Shown in pieces: positions 12,078 to 13,978 of a stretch of DNA of 13,978 nt. The DNA comes from an uncultured beta proteobacterium (GTDB taxonomy: Bacteria > Pseudomonadota > Gammaproteobacteria > Burkholderiales > Burkholderiaceae_C): assembly GCA_903870955.1 (NCBI GenBank), contig CAIQEX010000274.1:1-13978 (forward strand). The letters are read 5' to 3'. The translations under genes were made by a program, and so were the position numbers. Every line of letters starts with the position of its first letter. Within the stretch, counting starts at the first letter, position 1. The notes beneath the pieces were generated by a model. That model was given only the letters and a program-made list of their open reading frames with translations. It did not search any database and was not told the DNA's origin.

Positions 12078-13975
12078 AGGGGCGTTTTAAAAGCCATGAC
12101 GCAGTTCCGGCCTGCGTCCTTGGCTTGGTACAAGGCCGTATCGGCGGCCAGGTAAAGGGCATCCACCGTGTCGACCGTTTGTCCCTGCGTAGCCACGCCA
12201 AAGCTGGAGGTGATGCGCAAGGTCAACCCGGCACCTGCATCGATTTCCAGTTCCTCGATCATCCGTCGCAGGCGCTCGGCCACCTGCAACGCCTGCTCTT
12301 GGTCAGATTGCGGTAACAGCAGGACAAACTCCTCGCCTCCAACCCGTGCAAAGGTATCGCCCAAGCGCATTTCCTTGCGCACCGCATGGCTCAGTGCCAC
12401 CAACACGCGGTCTCCTGCGATATGCCCATGGCTGTCATTGATGCGCTTGAAATGGTCGATATCAAACATGACCATCGATACGGAATGGCCCTGGCGTTTG
12501 GCCTGCGCAATCTCGATTTCCGCTCGCACCATGAGAAAACGGCGGTTGTGCGCGTCCGTCAATGGGTCGGTCGTGGCCAGGCGTTCCAATTCCAGGGTTC
12601 TCTGGGCAACCCGTTGTTCCAGCTCCTGGTTCAAAACGGTCAGCGCAGAGTGGGCGTTGAGCAAATTTTTCTGCGCCTCGCGGATCTCGGTCACGTCCCT
12701 TTGTATGCCGATGAAATGACTCAGTTCACCGTTTTCATCCCAGACTGGGGAAGTCGTCAGCTGGTTCCAGAATGCCTGACCATCCTTGCGAAAGTTTTGC
12801 AGCGTGATGGTGAAGGGCGTGGCTTCTGCGAGATGTGCCCGTATCTCTGCCAATTCAGGTTGGTCCCGGTTTTCCTGATTGAGCATGCGACAGTTCCTGC
12901 CGAGCATCTCGCTGCTGTGGTAGCCGGTTATTTCCTGAATCTTCGGGTTGCTGTACACCACCGGAAGATCAACTTGGCGCGCATCCACAATGACCAGGCC
13001 TTCACCCATGTTTTCAATGGCCTGCTCGAACAGCCGCAAACTTTGGTACTTGGAGCGCAAATCAGTCAATATCGCGGCGACCGCCAGGCTTGTGAGCAAC
13101 AACGCAGCCAGGAATTGCTGCAGCACCAGCGTCTTTACGTCCTCGCCCAGCATGGAAAACATGCCCCGACCACGGGTCGTCATGGCTATTGCAATCAGAC
13201 TCACCAGGCAGCCCACAACCGAAACACCACGCGTTCCAAAGCGCATGGCCGCCCAACCAAACATGGGCAACAGCAGCAATGGACTACCGATCCAGGGCGA
13301 CTGTGCGCCCGGCTCGGCAATGAAAATGAGCGTCACCAGCAGGCTTAGGCACAACGAAAAGACAACGTACTCGGATCTGGACGGCCGAAACTCCTGACGA
13401 ACCTGAGGGGAGGCATGCAGCCAGCCAAACAACAGTGGCGTCAGCACCACCAGACCCATGCCGTCGCTGATCCACCAGGTCTGCCAATGTGCAAAGAAGC
13501 CGACCGATTCGTGGCTATTGCTGAAGTGAATCACCGTACCCAGCAAGGCGGCCAGGGCTGGCGCCAGACCCATGGCAACCGCAGCAAACAACAGAACCTC
13601 TCGCAGGTTGGCAAAGGCAAAGTCGCGACCACCCAAACGCCGAATCAGGAGTGCTGCCAGCAACACCTCCAGCAAATTGGTCAGCACGTAGCCCAGGGCT
13701 TGCCAAAGCGGGAATTCACCACCATCGGCCACCAACTCGGCAACCACCAGGGTGATGACAAACCGCCACCACTGACGGTATTTGGTGAGTAACAGCGCGC
13801 TGAGAACGATGGCGTTGGGCAACCAAAGCACCACGACACCGGTGTTGGTCAAGGCATAGAGTGAAGCGAACCGCGCGCACAGGATATAGCCGAACGCGAC
13901 CATGCCAACCTGCAGCCAATCGGATTGGTGCACCCAGGTAGCAATCGAACGTCGCGATGAACCGTCAGGCCGCAT
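12065..13975 (-). CDS. MASE1-LOV-GGDEF protein, predicted blue-light-responsive diguanylate cyclase
   Basis: The 636-residue frame starts at an ATG 3 nt from the window edge, so the true start may lie outside. Residues about 18-305 form a MASE1-type membrane sensor with about eight helices. Residues about 316-432 are a PAS domain with LOV residues: TGYHSSEMLGRNCRML with Cys362 as photoadduct cysteine, Asn394 and Asn404 in LQNFRKDGQAFWN, and Gln425 in FIGIQRDVT. The usual NCRFLQ reads NCRMLN. A coiled linker (432-466) leads to a GGDEF domain with Asp505/Asp507 in MFDIDHFKRIND, active-site GGEEF (546-550), and an inhibitory-site RLGD (537-540) five residues before it. The enzyme should make cyclic di-GMP with product inhibition. 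No EAL domain is present. It converges on, and overlaps by 13 nt, the acidic hypothetical gene. Confidence 0.92.
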   Translation of the reverse strand: MRPDGSSRRSIATWVHQSDWLQVGMVAFGYILCARFASLYALTNTGVVVLWLPNAIVLSALLLTKYRQWWRFVITLVVAELVADGGEFPLWQALGYVLTNLLEVLLAALLIRRLGGRDFAFANLREVLLFAAVAMGLAPALAALLGTVIHFSNSHESVGFFAHWQTWWISDGMGLVVLTPLLFGWLHASPQVRQEFRPSRSEYVVFSLCLSLLVTLIFIAEPGAQSPWIGSPLLLLPMFGWAAMRFGTRGVSVVGCLVSLIAIAMTTRGRGMFSMLGEDVKTLVLQQFLAALLLTSLAVAAILTDLRSKYQSLRLFEQAIENMGEGLVIVDARQVDLPVVYSNPKIQEITGYHSSEMLGRNCRMLNQENRDQPELAEIRAHLAEATPFTITLQNFRKDGQAFWNQLTTSPVWDENGELSHFIGIQRDVTEIREAQKNLLNAHSALTVLNQELEQRVAQRTLELERLATTDPLTDAHNRRFLMVRAEIEIAQAKRQGHSVSMVMFDIDHFKRINDSHGHIAGDRVLVALSHAVRKEMRLGDTFARVGGEEFVLLLPQSDQEQALQVAERLRRMIEELEIDAGAGLTLRITSSFGVATQGQTVDTVDALYLAADTALYQAKDAGRNCVMAFKTPLYSS

Positions 13976-13978
13976 GGA

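Noticed and set aside
1..13978. CRISPR array, tRNA, rRNA, insertion sequence or prophage genes
   Set aside because: No regular spaced repeats, no tRNA-like cloverleaf and no transposase or integrase translation were seen on either strand.

Overview
The window looks like chromosomal DNA of a GC-rich betaproteobacterium, most likely Burkholderiales/Comamonadaceae (Rhodoferax-like). This rests on codon use, an HPF-family ribosome hibernation factor, and GC-rich palindromic intergenic repeats starting CCCCCACGC that I associate with that family. The assignment is from pattern recognition, not a search.

Layout. The left end holds the C-terminal part of an AcoR-like sigma-54 enhancer-binding regulator (1-1230, +). 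Convergent to it is a long minus-strand block (9772 down to 1360): a PQQ-associated substrate-binding protein, an ABC-2 permease, a NosR-like flavin/polyferredoxin membrane protein, an ApbE-type flavin transferase, a PQQ alcohol dehydrogenase, a small cytochrome c and a Sel1-repeat protein. Divergent from that block is a GT-B glycosyltransferase (9935-11206, +). It is followed by an HPF gene (11388-11720, +) and a small acidic hypothetical gene (11748-12077, +). At the right end is a convergent MASE1-LOV-GGDEF protein (12065-13975, -) whose start lies at the window edge.

How the genes may work together. Two good -24/-12 (sigma-54) promoter matches with exact 10-nt GG-to-GC spacing precede the two transcription blocks of the minus-strand cluster: one before the substrate-binding gene and one before the alcohol dehydrogenase. 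The regulator with an intact GAFTGA motif sits at the end of the same locus, so a local alcohol-oxidation regulon is the simplest reading. The dehydrogenase carries the extra Asp of lanthanide-dependent enzymes (WDFDG, Asp310/Asp312). Its cytochrome partner lies behind a strong intrinsic terminator that ends only 14 nt before the cytochrome start codon, which suggests attenuation. The most unusual part is the NosR-like/ApbE pair inside a PQQ-dehydrogenase cluster: a covalent-flavin, [4Fe-4S] membrane electron-transfer module with no nitrous oxide reductase genes in view. The ABC part of the cluster lacks an ATPase gene here.

Separate from this locus, the GGDEF protein carries the full set of LOV flavin and photoadduct residues and is probably a blue-light-responsive diguanylate cyclase.
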